Assembly (NCBI GenBank): GCA_949152475.1
Contig: OX424560.1
Location: forward strand, 9,114,001 to 9,178,000
Direction: 5' to 3'
Length of the DNA stretch: 64,000 nt
Source: Terebella lapidaria
Taxonomy: Eukaryota > Annelida > Polychaeta > Terebellida > Terebellidae
Under the pieces are notes generated by a model, which searched no databases, was not told the origin of the DNA, and worked only from the letters and a program-made list of their open reading frames with translations. Position 1 is the stretch's first letter. The number at the start of each line of letters is the position of its first letter. Shown here piece by piece: positions 1 to 11,262 of this stretch. Made by a program: the position numbers and the translations under genes.

Positions 1-90
1 CAGCATCTCTAGTGGATGAAACTGAGGCATCAGCATCTCTAGTGGATGAAACTGAGGCATCAGCATCTCTAGTGGATGAAACTGAGGCAT
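1..90 (-). repeat. 30-bp coding tandem repeat, 3 copies, in the LINE frame
   Basis: Three head-to-tail copies of a 30-base unit, identical by eye, start at base 1 and may continue off the window. The unit is a multiple of three and adds a ten-residue repeat (DASVSSTRDA, in register) to the linker between endonuclease and reverse transcriptase without disturbing the frame. Confidence 0.9.
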
Positions 91-1490
91 CCAATTCACG
101 ACGAATGCTGTCGATCTTGTTCACGAAGAAGGCATTGAACTGTTCACAGAGATCAGATGCATCTTCATGCTCCGGTAACATCCGTTCCTGGTGAGGTTTG
201 AGCATGCTATTCATCACTCGGTACAAGTCACGGCTTGAAGCATTGTTGACGGCTGAAATGTGATGCTGCCTTTTTTTGGTTTCGATGACGCGCTGGTATT
301 CCTTGCATTTTGTTCTGAACATCTGCCTGTGTACCTCAAGTCCCGACTTGGTCCACAGTCGCTCAATTCTCCGTTTTTCATGCTTGATGTTGAGCACTTC
401 ATCATCAAGCCACGAAGCACTGGGCCGGAGCTTAACGCGCTTCTCTTTGATGGGCGCATGTTTATCCAGAATGGTTTTCAGTGATAAGTCGTAAAACTCC
501 ACCATCGTGGTCACATCCTGAAACACTGAACCAGGCAATACAGCGCAGATATCCTCGCACAGGGCAGCAACATTTATGGCATGCAGTTTACGTGACTTCG
601 TGACTTTGTGCATGGCATCAGGCTTTGCCATGGTGATGTCACATAGTATGGCTGAATGATCGGACGGCACTGACGAATCCATATGTATGTTCGACAAGAT
701 ATAGTCACTCTCCCGCGATATACACAAGTCCAATGTATGTCCACTGATGTGTGTTGGGCCTTGGACATACTGTTTGAAGTTTGCACACTCCAGTATGTCA
801 ATCAACGATGCAGCATCTCTATTCGATGGATTGTCGATGTGGAAATTGAAGTCCCCAACAATCATCAGTTTGCTGCGTGTTAAGGTCATGCCTTCCAGCA
901 TGGATGTGAATTCCACAAGGAACTCCTTAACGTTGGCGCGATTGGCTGTAGACGGAGGTGGTCGGTATATGATAATTAGTCTCACAACGTCTTTGTTTGA
1001 TGACACCAGCGTGTCGAGATGTTCAAACGACTTGTATTGTGATGTTGTCTTGTTTTCCACCTGAAGCGCACTCCGATGGATGAGGCATACCCCACCACCT
1101 CGACGCTCTCTGGGTTGTGACATGATGGAATATCCTGAGAGAGGATGCAGTATGCTGGCAAGTGTGGGGTTGTCTTTGTCATTGCCACATAGCCAGGACT
1201 CTGTGATTCCCATCACATCCAGTTCATTAGAGACAACGTGATCAACGATGGCAGCTGATTTCTTGCTGATGGATCTCGCATTCCACAAGCTGAACTTCAG
1301 TGGACGATGTGCAACACGATCTACTTTTTGAGGGTGGATGACAATGAGGTTGTCAGTGTTAAATCCCAGACGAGAAACGCTCTGGCTAATTGGCCTATTG
1401 TTGGATACAATAGGCTCAATTGGGGACACAGACTTCACAAAGCCTCCACATCTTCTACCACGCTTGGTAGGGGCAACCGAGTTTATTTTT
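1..1490 (-). CDS. LINE ORF2, endonuclease part (partial, runs off left edge)
   Basis: The minus strand is open from about 1490 to the first base, and the stop lies outside the window. The translation is an AP-type endonuclease of a CR1/L2/Jockey-like non-LTR retrotransposon. It shows SLWNARSI near the start, a catalytic glutamate in GITESWL, a YRPPPS loop, the GDFNFHID motif and SDHSAILCDI, in the usual order and spacing. The region after the endonuclease, towards base 1, is the basic linker that precedes the reverse transcriptase, which would lie outside the window. I see no convincing initiator methionine before the endonuclease, and the frame meets an unrelated repeat at 1491, so the copy is probably 5' truncated. 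The uninterrupted frame suggests a fairly young insertion. Confidence 0.85.
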
Positions 1491-1491
1491 A

Positions 1492-3850
1492 GGTTACCGG
1501 ACCTTTGGTCCGATAACCTATTGCCATGGCGTTGCGTCCGGCGTCCGTCGTCCGTCCGTCCGTCCGTCCGTTCACATTTTTATCTTTAAAGTTTATGATG
1601 GAATATTTCTGAAATTTTGCACAAAAATACCTAAAAATATTTCCAGGAAAGGTTTTTTTTAGTTTTCTGATTTTCGCATTTTTTTCAAAATGGCGGCCGT
1701 TTTCGTCGAAAAATGGCCAATTTTGGACTTTGACAGTCGTTTTCTCAGAATTTGTTCAGTAACTTTTTTTCTTATTGATGCATAACACTCCTCATAGGTA
1801 CCCCTGTGACATGTATAAATTTCGTTGCCCTTGAATCGCTCGAAGTGGGCCATTTTGGGCCCAAACTCAGCCCAAATGGGACTTTCCCATGTTAAATTCT
1901 CCTATGCTTTATAATGGGACACATTAAGCCTAATATCTCAATTAATAGTGAGATTAGAGACTAGGAATCAATTGTGGACATATAGGAAATAATATATGCT
2001 GAATATTCTCGTGACCTTGAATTTGACTTTTGACCTCGGTTTCAAGGTCAGAGCACAAAATGTCTAATATCTCGCTTATTATCGACTTTACAGCTTAGGA
2101 ATCAATTGTGAACATATAGGAAATGATGTATGCCGAATATTCTGATAACCTTGAATTTGACCTTTGACCTCATTTTCAAGGTCACAGGACTAAATGGCTA
2201 ATATCTCACTTATTATCGATTTGACAGCTTAGGGATCAATTGTGGACATATAGGAAATGATATGTGCTGAATATTCTTGTGACCTTGAATTTGACTTCTG
2301 ACCTCAGTTTCAAGGTCAGAGCACAAAATGGCTAATATCTCGCTTATTATTGACTTCACAGTGTAGGAATCAATTATGAACTTATAGGAAATGATATATG
2401 CAGATTATTGTCATGACCTTGAATTTGACCTTTGACCTCATTTTCAAAGTCACAGGACAAAATGGCTAATATCTCACTTATTATCGATTTGACAGCTTAG
2501 GGATCAATTGTGGACATATAGGAAATGATATATGCTGAATATTCTCGTGACCTTGAATTTGACTTCTGACCTCAGTTTCAAGGTCAGAGCACAAAATGGC
2601 TAATATCTCGCTTATTATTGACTTTACAGTGTAGGAATCAATTATTATTTGTCTGTCCGTCCGTTCACATTTTTATCTTCAAAGTTTACGATGGAATATT
2701 TCTGAAATTTTGCATAAAAATACCTAAAAATATTTCCAGGACAAACTCTGTTCAGTACCTATTTCTCTTTTTGATGCATAACACTCCTCGCATCTATCCC
2801 TGTGACGGGTATTATTCTCGTTGCCCTTGAATCGCTCGAATTGGACCATTTTGGCCCAAATGGGACTTTCTTATGTGAAATTGTCCAATGCTTTATAATG
2901 GGATCCATTTTGCTTAATATCTCACTCAATAGTGAGTTTAGAGAATAAGAATCAATTCTGGCCATATAGGAAAGGATATATGATGAATATTCTCGTGACC
3001 TTGAATGTGACCTTTGACGTAATTTTCAAGGACACAGGACAAAATTGCTAATATCTCGCTTCTTATCCACTTTGAAGCTATGGAATCATTTATGTACATA
3101 TACAGGGAATGATATACGCCAAATATTCTGATGACATTGAAATTGACCTCATTTTCAGTGTCAGAGGACAAAATGGCTAATATCTTACTTATTATCGATT
3201 TTACAGCTTAGGAATCAATTGTGCACAAAACGTAGGCCGAAAAGGCCCAAAATGGTCCAAATTGCATCTTTTGGCACTTTGCTTGGTAAATATTCCATAG
3301 GTCTCTAATTTCATGTGTGGATGGCATTCAGGACTGTTTAGCATGGATACATAGATGGTAGGCCCTAAAAAGCTCAAAAGGCCTGAAAAATGGGCCAAAA
3401 ATACGCAAAATGACCAAAATTTCACTCTTCTGGCACTTTTTTCGCTCGAAATTTATTCAGAAACTTTCTCTTTAATTTCACATGTGGATGACATTTAGAA
3501 TTGTGTAAGTTGTGAATGGGGAACGAGGACCTTGAATTGTTCGAAAGGCCCAAAATGTCCTAAATTGCACCTTTTGGCACTTTTCTTGAAATCTATCTTT
3601 CTGTCTAATTTCACGTGTGGCTGACATTTAGGACTGTTCAGGTTGTGTATGGAGAGAGGGCCTTGAATTGCTCAATAGACCTGAAATATAGGCCCAAAAT
3701 GGCACTTTCTGACATTTCAGACGTGCATGACGTTTACATGGTTTAGGACTATTCGAGTTATCTACATGTATGAAGAAATAATGCATTGCAATGACTCACT
3801 AAAAAGACCTGGAATGTAGGCCCAAAAGCCCTACTGAAATGCTGTAGCCC
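1492..3850. repeat. Satellite-bearing interspersed repeat with hairpin end
   Basis: The block opens with a near-perfect hairpin (GGTTACCGGACC, a 3-base loop, then its complement with one mismatch, 1492-1518), followed by a TCCG-rich microsatellite (about 1538-1570). The core is a tandem array. From 2640 the leader sequence (TCCG run plus the following 70 bases) appears again, so the block contains a second, partly rearranged copy. From 3200 to 3850 the sequence decays into short degenerate 'ggcccaaaatgg' type units. No coding frame of note is present. The hairpin-plus-satellite layout resembles non-autonomous Helitron-like elements, but I found no diagnostic ends. Confidence 0.6.
1920..2640. 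repeat. 134-bp tandem satellite with alternating A/B units
   Basis: The anchor 'accttgaatttgac' recurs at about 2013, 2147, 2281, 2415 and 2549, an exact 134-bp step. Units alternate: the first, third and fifth read 'gacttYtgacctc', the second and fourth read 'gacctttgacctc', giving a 268-bp higher-order repeat. Two further units lie at about 2997 and 3133. The even units contain TGACCTTTGACCT, a perfect DR1 direct repeat of the nuclear-receptor half-site on the minus strand. Confidence 0.8.
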
Positions 3851-4000
3851 AAATGTCTTTTTGGTATTCTTCTCCAAATCTATTCAGTAATTTAACTTGC
3901 TCTAGTTTCAGCATCGAGTCTGTTCTCTTTGAAGAAATATGGAATAACCGTATGATTCATTCAATCTGCAGACAGGCATCTACACGTTTGTCCTACAGAC

Positions 4001-5106
4001 CAAGGATCCTCTATAATAGGATATCCAACTCTGCCTAAAAAGGCGTGATTACGTAATATTACGTAATTCTGATTTGAGCGTGTTGAAACGGTGCCGGGCA
4101 CTAAAAATCAGAATGGGCACATCGATTTGTAATGGACATGAGCAGAGTTGTGAATCATATATTGAAATAAATGATAGGTGATTGCATTGAGTGGGGGTAC
4201 GGCCTAAATTTCTTCAACAATATTTAGCATTCGCGTTACCGATGATGTGGTATTGGGGTCGGGATTTGTGAGTGTCCGTTTATATGTTTGTGTGTGAATC
4301 GAAGGCTGTAACTCGAACGGTTTTAATCCAATCGTCTTTAAATTTGAGCAATGGGATGAATAACCTATCGGCTTGAAAATATTTAGTTTCCATGGAAATC
4401 GGTTGATTTTTGTTGCCATGGCAACCGTTCAGAGTCCTGAAATGCCATTTTATTGCCACCGAAAACGCCTGTAGAACCGACCCACTCATGATGACAATAA
4501 AATTGGCGCCTCATTAAAAAAAACCCTCATGATAGAGAGCAAGTTCTGATGTAACTCTGGTGGTATTTTTTAGGTGAAAGATAGATTCATTTCAGAGTTA
4601 TGAGACAGAACATTTACCTCCAAATTTAGTGAAAGTTGAGTATTGCAATGGTATTAGAATGGTTCTCATACCGACAGTTTTCATCGGATTTCCTTGGAAA
4701 CGGGATATTTCCGAGGCAATAGATATTGCTTCTCAATCCTAAATTTTTGAAAAGATGGAATGGTAACTTTTTTATTTATTGACGTGGATGTGCTCAAAAA
4801 CACGCATACAGACATGCACGTGCTTGGACCACATAAAAATATTTTCGCGAGCGGGAAGAGAGACAAACTGTGGATGACAATGAGGCTCCACCCCACACGC
4901 GTGCCCTCCCAGATCACTGAGCTCAATCCCAGGGCCCGATTCTGTATGTTCTCACTATGAGTGAACTGATAAGCAGTATGAAAAACTCAATTTCGAGCAC
5001 CTGTCACCGTTTTGACACGCTCAAATGAAATTTCGTCCTTTTACGTAATCACGTTTTTTACGTCCACATTGAGCAGAGTTGGACATCCTATTATAGACGA
5101 TCCTTG
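4001..5106. mobile_element. 1.1-kb non-autonomous DNA transposon with ~95-bp TIRs
   Basis: Inverted ends starting CAAGGATC and continuing through 'tctataatagga' and 'ccaactctgc' lie at 4001-4095 and 5010-5106. The matching direct repeat TACAGAC flanks both sides (3994-4000 and 5107-5113), a 7-bp target-site duplication. The subterminal regions are rich in ACGT and TTACGTAA-like palindromes. No transposase frame is present. A 7-8 bp duplication would fit hAT or P-like families, but the TIR is not one I recognise. Confidence 0.7.
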
Positions 5107-5397
5107 TACAGACCACGTGGTTATATTTATTTACATAGAAAGGATGTGACGTTTGTAAACAAACACACGTGGGGTGGTATTCAATGCGCATGTGCAAAAG
5201 GGTCGTGTGCAAAGCCAGATTTCCTGTCTTTACACGACGGTATGGAGCAATTGATTCTCGAGGTCGGTAACTAAACCGGAAGTGGGTGATGTGCGCAGCC
5301 GCCGGCAAAACTCGGTGAAAACAAACAGCTGTCAGAATCTCTGTCAAATGTGTCGTCTGTTCATGATATTTTATAATTTCTACGGATCTATGTGATT
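5107..5397 (+). promoter_or_regulatory. Probable upstream region of the THAP gene
   Basis: This stretch lies directly before the THAP start codon. It contains two E-boxes (CACGTG at 5114-5119 and 5166-5171) and is locally richer in CpG than its surroundings. No TATA box is evident. The call rests mainly on position. Confidence 0.3.
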
Positions 5398-6043
5398 ATG
5401 CCAAAAAGCTGTTGCGCCTTTGGCTGCCATAGCCACAATATGAAGGGGGAGAATGTTTCTTTCCACGTTTTTCCCGTTGATACGGATAGAAGAGCGAAGT
5501 GGATTGCAGCCGTCAGGAGAAAGGACTGGCTGCCCACTAAGAACTCCGTGCTTTGTGGGAAGCATTTCTTGACTGGTAGGTTGACTAAATGTCAGATGCG
5601 GATTAAGTATGTATTTTGAGGGGGTGTGGGTGGGCTGGGGGTGTACAAAAGAATATAGATCTATATGAAAAACTAACAGCTGTTAGAAGGAGCGTCGCTC
5701 AGACTGATTCCTGGCTCCTTATATCACATTTTTTGCCTCCCCTATTTGCATGACTCATCATAGAAAATGTATCAGTTATTATGAGCATAAATTGATTTTA
5801 TTTTATTTAGTTCATGTTAGAAATCAATCATAAAATATTTTTTCACAGGCAAACCCAATCGTGACCCTTGCCACCCGGACTATGTACCCTCCGTGTTTGT
5901 CTACTCCAGTCCTCGAGAGAAGCTGCAACCGAAGTTGGCTCGGTACCAAGCTGTAAGGAACCGGAAGGTTATGAGAGAGTTGCTTCCGCCAAATGAAACA
6001 GTTAAAGAGAACTTGATGGAAGTTGATCACATGTATTTCAAGA
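5398..6043 (+). CDS. THAP-domain protein, first two coding exons (incomplete)
   Basis: Exon 1 is 5398-5575 and exon 2 is 5849-6043. Exon 1 begins MPKSCCAFGC and encodes most of a C2CH THAP zinc finger: the paired cysteines near the N-terminus, FHVFPVDTDRRAKWIAAVRR, then CGKHF. The exon 1 donor (phase 1, gtaggt) joins the acceptor at 5848 and continues with the usual THAP sequence (GKPNRDPCHPDYVPSVF), so the domain is completed across the intron. Exon 2 then runs into basic, charged sequence and ends at a good donor (AAGA, gtgagt). I chose 5398 rather than the ATG at 5392 because THAP proteins start M-P/V-x-x-C. THAP domains bind DNA in host regulators and in P-element or Kolobok transposases. 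No third exon is identifiable before the Helitron block, so this is either a truncated gene or a transposon-derived fragment. Confidence 0.7.
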
Positions 6044-6127
6044 GTGAGTACCAGTATATATCATTGAACATTATCCAAGAATATAAAGGAAATCATGTTC
6101 CAGTTTTGTGCAGATATTCCAAATTAC

Positions 6128-6248
6128 CACTTAGATTCTCTGCCAGCAATTGACCATAATTGCACTCCATCTCGCCAATCAGCCGCAACTTCTGCTTGTA
6201 CCGTGCCAGGGCATCCTCCGACAATTTACTAGTATAATCATACGCCAT
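6128..6248 (-). CDS. Lone first coding exon facing the THAP gene (hypothetical)
   Basis: On the minus strand an ATG at 6248 opens a frame beginning MAYDYTSKLSEDALARYKQK, which reaches a GT donor after 40 codons (phase 1). The motif 'LS..A..RY..KL.LIG' resembles the N-terminus of transposon-associated hypothetical proteins that I recall as common in marine invertebrates. No second exon can be placed, because the sequence to its left is the THAP gene in the opposite direction. I would treat it as the remnant of a second gene. The function is unknown. Confidence 0.45.
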
Positions 6249-6430
6249 CTCGATCACAGATACTTGATAAAAAGGTTGTAAACAGGGGTAAAATAACGGA
6301 TGTAAAGCAGTTGAGAAAGGCGATCGCAGACAAAATGTCAAAAAATGGCGGGAATTCCGATTTGCTGTGTTTTCACCGAGTGACCTGACCTAGTGACCCG
6401 GAAGTGACGTCACACCGACTTCGAGAATTA
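6249..6430 (-). promoter_or_regulatory. CRE/ETS-bearing promoter-like segment
   Basis: Immediately upstream (to the right) of the minus-strand ATG at 6248 is a short CpG-containing stretch with a perfect CRE palindrome TGACGTCA (6405-6412) next to CCGGAAGT, an ETS site (6398-6405). This pairing is typical of TATA-less promoters close to a transcription start. Confidence 0.4.
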
Positions 6431-7076
6431 CAACATTTATTTAAAATCGTGGGGAATCGGCCCCATTATTAAATAGAACCGAAGGATAAGAAAAACATAT
6501 AACAGGATAGACCTTTGCGTATCACATATATGCATAATAGTGATTGTGGACGCGTGAAATTTATTATGATGGTGATTTGTTGATGCATGGACCCGTGCAA
6601 CCGTTCGACCTGTAGTGTATGTGTATCGACACCACACGCGGAAACATGAAATGTGGAAGACGTTTCTTCCACTTTCAGTTACGAATGTTTACATGCTGGA
6701 TAAGGTGGATTGATAACGGCATTATTGAACACAATTATCACGTGAAATTGGTTGACTTTATTCTTTAAATCGTGGCAGATGTCCGATTTGAGGATAGATG
6801 AGTGGGCGATAATAGGTCAAAATAATGTCCGTTCTATGATCAGCTGCCAGAAATGTACATCGTAAAATTCGAAAATTCGCTGAACCCGGATTTTGAGTTC
6901 TCACAATGGATAGATCTATTTGAAAGCATGCTTTCAATCCCTGTATGATCCAATCGACATAATAAACAAGTAGGAATGCCAATTTGGCAATCAAGTTTAA
7001 TATTACTAGCACTGTTACTGGGGAAAAATATAACTTTTTTTTAGAAAGACTACGAGCAATCCGTCCTAAATTCACT

Positions 7077-7248
7077 GCATTCCAAAATTCGCCAACAGTA
7101 CTTTTCTAGCTTCGTAATGCAAATAAAACAAAAGAATTTTATCATCTGTCGAGACTCTGATATCCAATTTTTGTACCAGCAGTTTGTTTTCCACAAACCA
7201 AGCTCCTGAGCTCTGATAATACTGCTCAGTTGGCGAATTTTGGAATGC
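7077..7248. repeat. Inverted repeat, perfect 20-bp arms
   Basis: A 20-base sequence beginning GCATTCCAAAATTCG (7077-7096) recurs as its exact complement at 7229-7248, with a loop of about 130 bases. The surrounding region (6430-7812) is AT-rich, with short open frames that look random and no recognisable gene. Confidence 0.6.
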
Positions 7249-8329
7249 ATACAGTAGGCATACAGATTTGTAATCCAAGTACTCAGTTTTGTGACTTGAC
7301 TCACAACCGAGTACTCGTATCGAATTACCAACTGTAGATTACATCAATTGGTTTTTCGGTTTCTACTCTACAGCCAAATCCGCCAAATAAATTGTGCCTC
7401 AGTCAAACTTTTTAATACTGCTGTGGATAATGGATTTGATGATCATGCACACCAGTCTATCCAAGTCACATGTATTGAGTTTTTGTGGTTATTTCAAAGA
7501 GTAATATACTCAGAAAAAAACCTTGCAGTTTATTAGGGTTTCCCTATCTGTTTTCACTTTCTTCTTCCGGTTGGGAAATTCTTTGATCACGCTTGTCAAT
7601 CGTGACACAGCCAACAAGATTGACCATGTTCATATGATTAGAGATTCCCACCGTATTTTTTTAAAACGATTCTCGTTATGCTTTGTTATATTTGTTAAAC
7701 ATCTCTGGTTTGATGGAAAGTTAATAAATGTTTCAGTGTCGTCACATATATGTCCTGCTTCTTGTACTTTTCTCAATAAACTTGTGGAATACCAGATTGT
7801 TGTATATTTGTATCCCCCGAACAAAGTTTGGGGAGTACTATGGTTTGCAGTCGTCGTCCACGATGTCGTCTGAGTTTGTAGAGATATTCTTGTGAACGCG
7901 CTACAGACCGCAATTCTCATCCGATCACCATCATTTTTGGCAGGTACCATTATTTATTTGGTAAGACCACAACACCAATTGTTTTTGGTTACCATGGCAG
8001 CTGAATTGGTCATTTGGGGACACATTTTTTGTTGGAATAAACCTGTTGAGACACGATGGCTTGTGAATGCTCTACAGAGGCAGTTTTCAATGAATCTCGA
8101 TACTAGTAATATTCAGAAACCTTGTTGGGAAGTTCTGGCACATGAAACCAATCAGTTTTTTTTCAGAAATATCATATCAATATTATTATGTTAATAGTCT
8201 AAATTTTTACAGAAAATTGAAATATTCATTTCAACATCTCTGATCATCCCTATACATGTAGCTTGTACTGTGGAAGCTAATAGCACAGGATTCTTGATCA
8301 GAATAGAGAACTTGTCTTGGTGAAAACAG

Positions 8330-9300
8330 AAAAATATTACTGAATAATAAGTTAACATTAGTTTCATCAGTTAAGTCTATTACTGAGCAGAAAAAAAATT
8401 GTTGAGGCAAGAAACATCAGTTATGGTGCCCAGCTGTAGATAAATTTTACTGACTAAGTTAACTTTAATTTTGCTAGTTAGTGTATTACTGAGCACAATA
8501 GAAATAGTTTAGGCGAGGCATATTTATTAATTGTCTCAACAAGGTAAAAGTTTTGATCAGTAGAGATTCTATGGTTGTAGTAACATTTATACTGCTAAAT
8601 AAGTTCGAGCAACTGCAGTGTCAAAGCAACTGCAATTTATTTTGACATGTTTAATATGAAAAAAAAATATTGTCTCTTATTGAAGGCAGTTGCTTTAACG
8701 TGAATTTTGTAGGTAAAGTTTATAACAGAGCACAACAAAAATAGCTTAGGTGAGGAGCATTTTGTATGGGGCTCAACAACATGATAGTATTCAGTGAAGA
8801 TCTTGTGGCATTAGTAACCTTTATAATACTAAACAAGTTAACAAGAATTTTGCTAGTAACATTCATTTACTGAGTGCAATAAAACTAGTTGAGGTGAGGA
8901 ACATTCATTATTGTGCTCAAAAATTGTCTGTGCAGCAGACTCAGCAGTAGATGGCTGTAGTACCATTGGTATCACTGAATAAGTTAACATGGTTAAGTCT
9001 ATTATTGAACATAATAAAACAAGTTAAGGCAAGGGACATTTATTATTTGGCTCACCGAGGAAAAGGTTCTGTCCAGTAGAGGTTTAGTAATGTTGATATT
9101 ACTGGTACCGATCGAGTTAACATTAATATTGCTAGTTAAGTCTCACTATTGAGCACAATAATAGTTAAAGTGAGGAACATTTATTATTGGGATCAATGAG
9201 AAAAAAGTGTGCAGTAATGATTATATGGTTCATCGTCGGTATTACGCAATAAGTTATCAATTTGGCCAGTTAATTCCATTATTGAGTCCAATTAACTCTT
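8330..9300 (+). repeat. Satellite A, degenerate ~135-150 bp tandem units
   Basis: Diverged units repeat the order 'gttaac..ttgctagttaag', 'tattactgagcacaata', 'gaggaacatttattattg', 'gctcaacaaggaaaagg', 'cagtagagattttatgg', 'gtagtaacatt..actgaataa'. About six or seven units are visible, and another partial unit follows the LINE interruption (10345-10440). The same satellite lies inverted at 26230-26690. Confidence 0.75.
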
Positions 9301-10345
9301 GTATAAGATCTCTTGTGTATGATCTTGTACGCCGATGATACGAATAGATTCTCCTCAAATACTACACTCGACGATGCCATCAATGTCATGAATCGCGAGG
9401 TCATAAAAATTGATGAATGGTTCAAGGTGAATAAGCTTTCATTGAATGTGTGTGAGTAAAACTAAATGTATGGTATTTTCACCTAAAAGTCGACTCTTTC
9501 GAAACAATAAGGACATGTTTATCATGATAATCGAATAGAAATAACCCATGAAACAAAATTTTTAGGCGTCATGATAGACGACAAATTGAACTGGGATTCC
9601 CATTTCAGAGCTAAACTTTCCAAAAGCATCGGTATTTTGTACAAGTCCAGGCACAATCTATTTACAGATACACTTATAACTATATACAATGCCTTGGTCT
9701 TACCATATTTATCATATTGTATCGTTGTATGGGGTCGTTCATACAATAGAAATACCAACTCAATTTTATTGCTACAGAAGAAAATTGTTTAACTAATAAC
9801 TTTTTCTGAATACAGGGCACATACAAACAACTTATTTCTTAAATGTAGGATTTTAAAGTTGATTTGTTGTATTCATATTTTACGGGCATACTTATGTTCA
9901 AGTTTAGTCAGAATAAACTGCCAATGTTTTATTCTGCATTTTCTTCAAGAAATGACTTCAATCACATGTACGATACAACACAAAAAGCAACTATAGGTCA
10001 AATGAGTGTAGATCTTTAATATCTTCTTTCAATGTGAAAATACATGGTCCAAAGATCTGGAATAACATTCCAAGTAATATCAGAGGTAGTAGAACACTAT
10101 ATGCTTTCAAATCAAAACTGAAAAACCATCTGATCACTTGTCAAAATATCACATACCTGTGTTTCATGTCAATTATTACAAAATTGTGTTTTGTTCTATG
10201 ATGTTTAGGTTTGAAATCTCCATGTATATATTTTAATTATGTCAGTATTTTAGGGCAAAAATAAGCCTTGTGGTTTCATTTCCCCACCCATGTAAATATG
10301 TTTATGTTGGGTGAATAAACTACTTATGACTTATAATAACAATAG
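9300..10345 (+). mobile_element. LINE reverse-transcriptase fragment inserted in satellite A
   Basis: The frame around 9322 reads ILYADDT, the catalytic RT box of a CR1/L2-type LINE, followed by INVMNREVIKIDEWFKVNKLSLN. A few extra bases shift the frame near 9450. The thumb region continues at 9540-9792 (KFLGVMIDDKLNWDSH, then LPYLSYCIVVWG). The 3' part runs to about 10330 ('gggtgaataaac'). Satellite A resumes on both sides, so this is a 5'-truncated insertion. There is no poly-A tail, as is usual for CR1/L2-like elements. Confidence 0.75.
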
Positions 10346-10489
10346 TTAAAGCCATTAACATACATTATTGTGTTCACTGAGGAAAAGGTTATAATCGGTA
10401 GTGATTTCATGGCTGTAGTTCCCCCAGATAACTGACATTAATTTGTCTACTTACAACATGCTGTGAACCTCTTATACTGATTTCAACTT

Positions 10490-11110
10490 TTAAGTCTGCA
10501 CATATTTTGAGTAAAAAATAGAAGTTACAGTGAAAATTCTGATCCAGCTTCAATCAATTTAAATACAGTTTTGGTTAACTTGAAGTTAGAATTTCACAAC
10601 CGAATTCGAAACATATTGGAGCAAAAATAGACCGTTTTGGGGAAACTTTTGTCTGGCTCCAATCTCATCATCTTTAAGAGTGTTTTGGTCAACATTTATT
10701 TGGTTGGTTGGAATTTAGACTTCAAAACATTTTTGGAGTGAAAATAAAACTTTTGATGGAAATTCTGATTCAGCTTATATTTTATCATCTTGAAATGCAG
10801 TTTTGGTCAGGTTTTTGCTGTAATTTCAAGTTGAATCCAAGTTTAGCACATATTGTTAGTTAAAATGTGATGGTGAGAAGTTTGATCTGGCTCCAATTCT
10901 GTTATCTTGAAATGCAGTTTTGGAGACCCTTATTTGCCGGAGATTCAATTTGGCAGTTTCAAAACCACATGTACTGCTTAATATATCTAGTTAATTTGGA
11001 GGACGATTTAACTTGGCGGTTTTTCCCCTACCACCAAATAAATTGTCTGCCAATATTAGTCATTTTACAGTAACTTAATGAAAAGTTCGATCTGGTTCCA
11101 ATTATGGCTT
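10490..11110 (+). repeat. Satellite B, degenerate ~130-bp units
   Basis: Units repeat the order 'ttctgatctggctccaat', 'atcatcttgaaatgcag', 'ttttggtca', 'aagttgaa', 'tttggagtgaaaataa'. About four units are visible. The inverted counterpart is at 25780-26220. No coding capacity is apparent. Confidence 0.7.
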
Positions 11111-11262
11111 TCTAAAATAAGTATAACGTGTATGACTGAAGAGCTGAATTGTTGGGGCTACCTGGTACCATCCAACTCAGTTTGCAAACTTTAACCTGAC
11201 TGAAAATTTTGCAAAGTTCAGCTTCATTTCTGTTTTTTTTGCAGATTCTAAATTCCATCGTC

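Larger units (their letters stand above)
7813..11110 (+). mobile_element. Helitron-family 5' end and satellite arm (left copy)
   Basis: The copy starts with TC at 7813 inside a hairpin (GTATCCCCCGAAC, AAA, then its near complement). It shares about 350 bp with the inverted copy whose end is 27170: 'gtgaacgcgctacag', the 'caccaattg..tttggtt' block and 'tggcttgtgaa' occur in both in the same order. Two satellites follow, A (8330-9300, continuing after 10345) and B (10490-11110), in the same order as in the right copy. A LINE fragment interrupts satellite A. I found no matching 3' end (hairpin plus CTAG) on the plus strand, so the copy either lost its 3' end or continues into the replicase genes that follow in the same direction. 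Confidence 0.6.

Noticed and set aside
1492-3850. CRISPR-like regular repeats
   Set aside because: Units are 134 bp and contiguous with no spacers; this is an ordinary satellite in an animal genome.
5021-5347. Minus-strand 108-codon frame upstream of the THAP gene
   Set aside because: It crosses the end of a TIR element and the THAP upstream region, and shows no domain or coding bias.
6758-7331. Minus-strand frames of 105 and 93 codons
   Set aside because: AT-rich, overlapping in different registers and containing a perfect inverted repeat; no recognisable protein.
7523-8194. Short frames on both strands at the left Helitron end
   Set aside because: They lie inside the non-coding terminal region shared with the right copy, where the frames are not conserved.
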